Shown here: one piece after another, positions 6,891 through 7,912 of the stretch
How positions within the stretch are numbered: the stretch's first letter is position 1
Layout: each line of letters begins with the position of its first letter
From: an uncultured Collinsella sp.
Lineage (GTDB): Bacteria; Actinomycetota; Coriobacteriia; Coriobacteriales; Coriobacteriaceae
Reading direction: 5' to 3'
Length of the DNA: 7,912 bases
NCBI GenBank assembly: GCA_900552995.1
Contig: USBX01000035.1
Coordinates: forward strand, 1 to 7,912
Translations under genes and position numbers: made by a program
Notes under the pieces: generated by a model
Told to the model about the DNA's origin: nothing
Databases searched by the model: none
Seen by the model: only the letters and a program-made list of their open reading frames with translations

Positions 6891-7883
6891 ATGACTACTC
6901 AGGAACAGGTTAAGGATGTCGTCTCCCAGGTTTTGGCTGACAAGGCAGACAAGGGCGGCATCAAGCGCGTCGTGTGGATCGGCGCCGGCGGATCCAACGG
7001 CGGCAACTATCCTGCCCAGTATTTTATGGAGCATGAGGCCACGCAGGTCGTGAGCTCCAGCTACACCAGCAACGAGTTCGTGCACGCCACGCCTGCCTAT
7101 GTCAACGAGAACACCCTGGCCGTCGTCGTGTCCATGCGCGGCACCAAGGAGACCATCGTCGCCGCCCAGGTCGCCAAGGACCACGGCGCCAGCACCATCG
7201 CCATCTATGTTGACGAGTCCGGCCTCACCGAGGTCTGCGACTACAAGATTCAGTACGACAGCCTGGCCGTCGACGAGTCCTGCATGGGCCGCACCAACTC
7301 CGCCGTCGTGACCATGATCGCAATGGAGCTCACGCAGCAGACCGAGGGCTATGCCGAGTACGAGACCGCTATGGCCGCCTTCGACTTGGTTGACCCCATC
7401 TATCGCAAGGCCGTCGAGTACACCCGTCCGCTCGCTGCCAAGTGGGCCGAGCAGAACGCCGACAAGCCCTGCATCAACGTGATGGCTCAGGGTCCGCTCT
7501 TTGGTGCCGCCTACGTCTTTAGCATCTGCAACGTGCAGGAGATGCTGCAGATCGACTCTTGCACCATCAACACCTGCGACTTCTTCCACGGCCCCTTCGA
7601 GATCCTGGACAAGCGCACCTCGCTGTTCCAGCTCATCAGCGTCGGCCGCAGCCGCTGCAACGACGAGCGCGGCATCCGCTTCGTCAACCAGTACGGTGGC
7701 GAGCGCGTCTATCAGCTCGACGCCAAGGAGCTCGGCCTCAACGACATCAAGGACAGCGTGAGCGAGTACTTCAACCACCTGATCTTTGCCCCGATCCTCA
7801 ACAACGTGTATATGCGCGCGCTTTCCGCCGTCACCCACAAGGACTACATGACGCGCCGCTACATGTGGAAGCTCGAGTATTAG
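6891..7883 (+). CDS. Two-SIS-domain sugar-amine deglycase, FrlB/FraB type
   Basis: This 330-residue cytoplasmic enzyme has two SIS (sugar isomerase) domains, about 22-165 and 190-320. Its length and RRY-X4-LEY ending resemble fructoselysine-6-phosphate deglycase FrlB, which splits the phosphorylated Amadori product into glucose 6-phosphate and free lysine. Sugar-phosphate-binding loops are visible at GAGGSNGG (31-38, S35) and SMRGTKET (81-88). From memory, the catalytic Glu and His of FraB/FrlB are 16 residues apart. Here E217 (NVQEML) and H233 (FFHGPFEI) keep that spacing. Where FrlB has Glu in its GEFRHGP block this protein has D230, and C213, C224 and C229 lie in the same segment, so the substrate may not be fructoselysine 6-phosphate. 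Other glycated amino acids or amino-sugar phosphates are possible. The divergent GntR/UTRA gene is its likely regulator. Kinase and transporter genes, if present, lie beyond the window. Confidence 0.8.
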   Translation: MTTQEQVKDVVSQVLADKADKGGIKRVVWIGAGGSNGGNYPAQYFMEHEATQVVSSSYTSNEFVHATPAYVNENTLAVVVSMRGTKETIVAAQVAKDHGASTIAIYVDESGLTEVCDYKIQYDSLAVDESCMGRTNSAVVTMIAMELTQQTEGYAEYETAMAAFDLVDPIYRKAVEYTRPLAAKWAEQNADKPCINVMAQGPLFGAAYVFSICNVQEMLQIDSCTINTCDFFHGPFEILDKRTSLFQLISVGRSRCNDERGIRFVNQYGGERVYQLDAKELGLNDIKDSVSEYFNHLIFAPILNNVYMRALSAVTHKDYMTRRYMWKLEY

Positions 7884-7910
7884 TTACGCGGTTTTACCAA
7901 ACCGCGTAAC
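7883..7910 (+). terminator. Strong hairpin right after the FrlB-like gene
   Basis: A perfect 12-bp stem pairs GTTACGCGGTTT (7883-7894) with AAACCGCGTAAC (7899-7910) around the 4-base loop TACC. Its first base is the last base of the stop codon. The window ends two bases later, so a T-run cannot be checked. It could be an intrinsic terminator or a processing/attenuation hairpin that lowers expression of genes further downstream. Confidence 0.6.
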
Positions 7911-7912
7911 GG

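Noticed and set aside
6884..6913. Small leader peptide (ATG at 6884, nine codons) overlapping the FrlB-like start
   Set aside because: Its ATG is only three bases from the Shine-Dalgarno sequence, it is out of frame, and there is no sign of an attenuator or a meaningful codon run. Most likely a chance frame.

Overview
This is a GC-rich bacterial window with strongly G/C-ending codons. It carries four complete genes and one 5'-truncated gene on the + strand, and one gene on the - strand. Gene content, codon bias and the one AT-rich regulatory gap suggest a gut actinobacterium of the class Coriobacteriia, with a Collinsella-like genome as my best guess. That assignment is inferred from overall character and was not tested by a search. 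Bases 1-47 are not genomic: they are the end of an Illumina P7 oligo, an 8-base index and the Nextera read-2/mosaic-end adapter left on the contig end.

Layout. From 48 to 3259 lies most of mfd, the transcription-repair coupling factor, whose N-terminal domain is missing because the contig starts inside the gene. After a short gap with a hairpin come a membrane PAP2-family phosphatase (3340-4203) and, 45 bases later, a PLP enzyme of the threonine aldolase/beta-eliminating lyase group (4249-5274). A strong intrinsic terminator (5293-5335) closes this run. A GNAT N-acetyltransferase (5351-5941) starts immediately after it. A possible extended -10 promoter just ahead of the terminator would make the GNAT transcript begin with the terminator hairpin.

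The GNAT gene converges on a GntR/HutC-type regulator with a UTRA domain (5963-6685, - strand), with only 21 bases between the stop codons. The regulator is divergent from a two-SIS-domain sugar-phosphate enzyme (6891-7883, + strand) resembling the FrlB/FraB amino-sugar (Amadori product) deglycases. The 205-base AT-rich gap between them holds an exact 12-base direct repeat (TAACTTGTATGC), an inverted copy of its core and two weaker copies, best read as the regulator's operators. A strong 12-bp hairpin follows the deglycase stop codon at the right edge.

How the parts fit together. The left half is housekeeping (DNA repair, lipid phosphate and amino-acid metabolism). The right end looks like the start of a locally regulated catabolic locus in which a GntR/UTRA sensor controls cleavage of a glycated amino acid or related sugar-amine phosphate. 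The uptake system and kinase would be expected beyond the right edge. I see no IS element, CRISPR array, tRNA, rRNA or prophage gene. The most interesting parts are the regulator/deglycase pair with its repeated operator-like sites, and the promoter/terminator arrangement before the GNAT gene.
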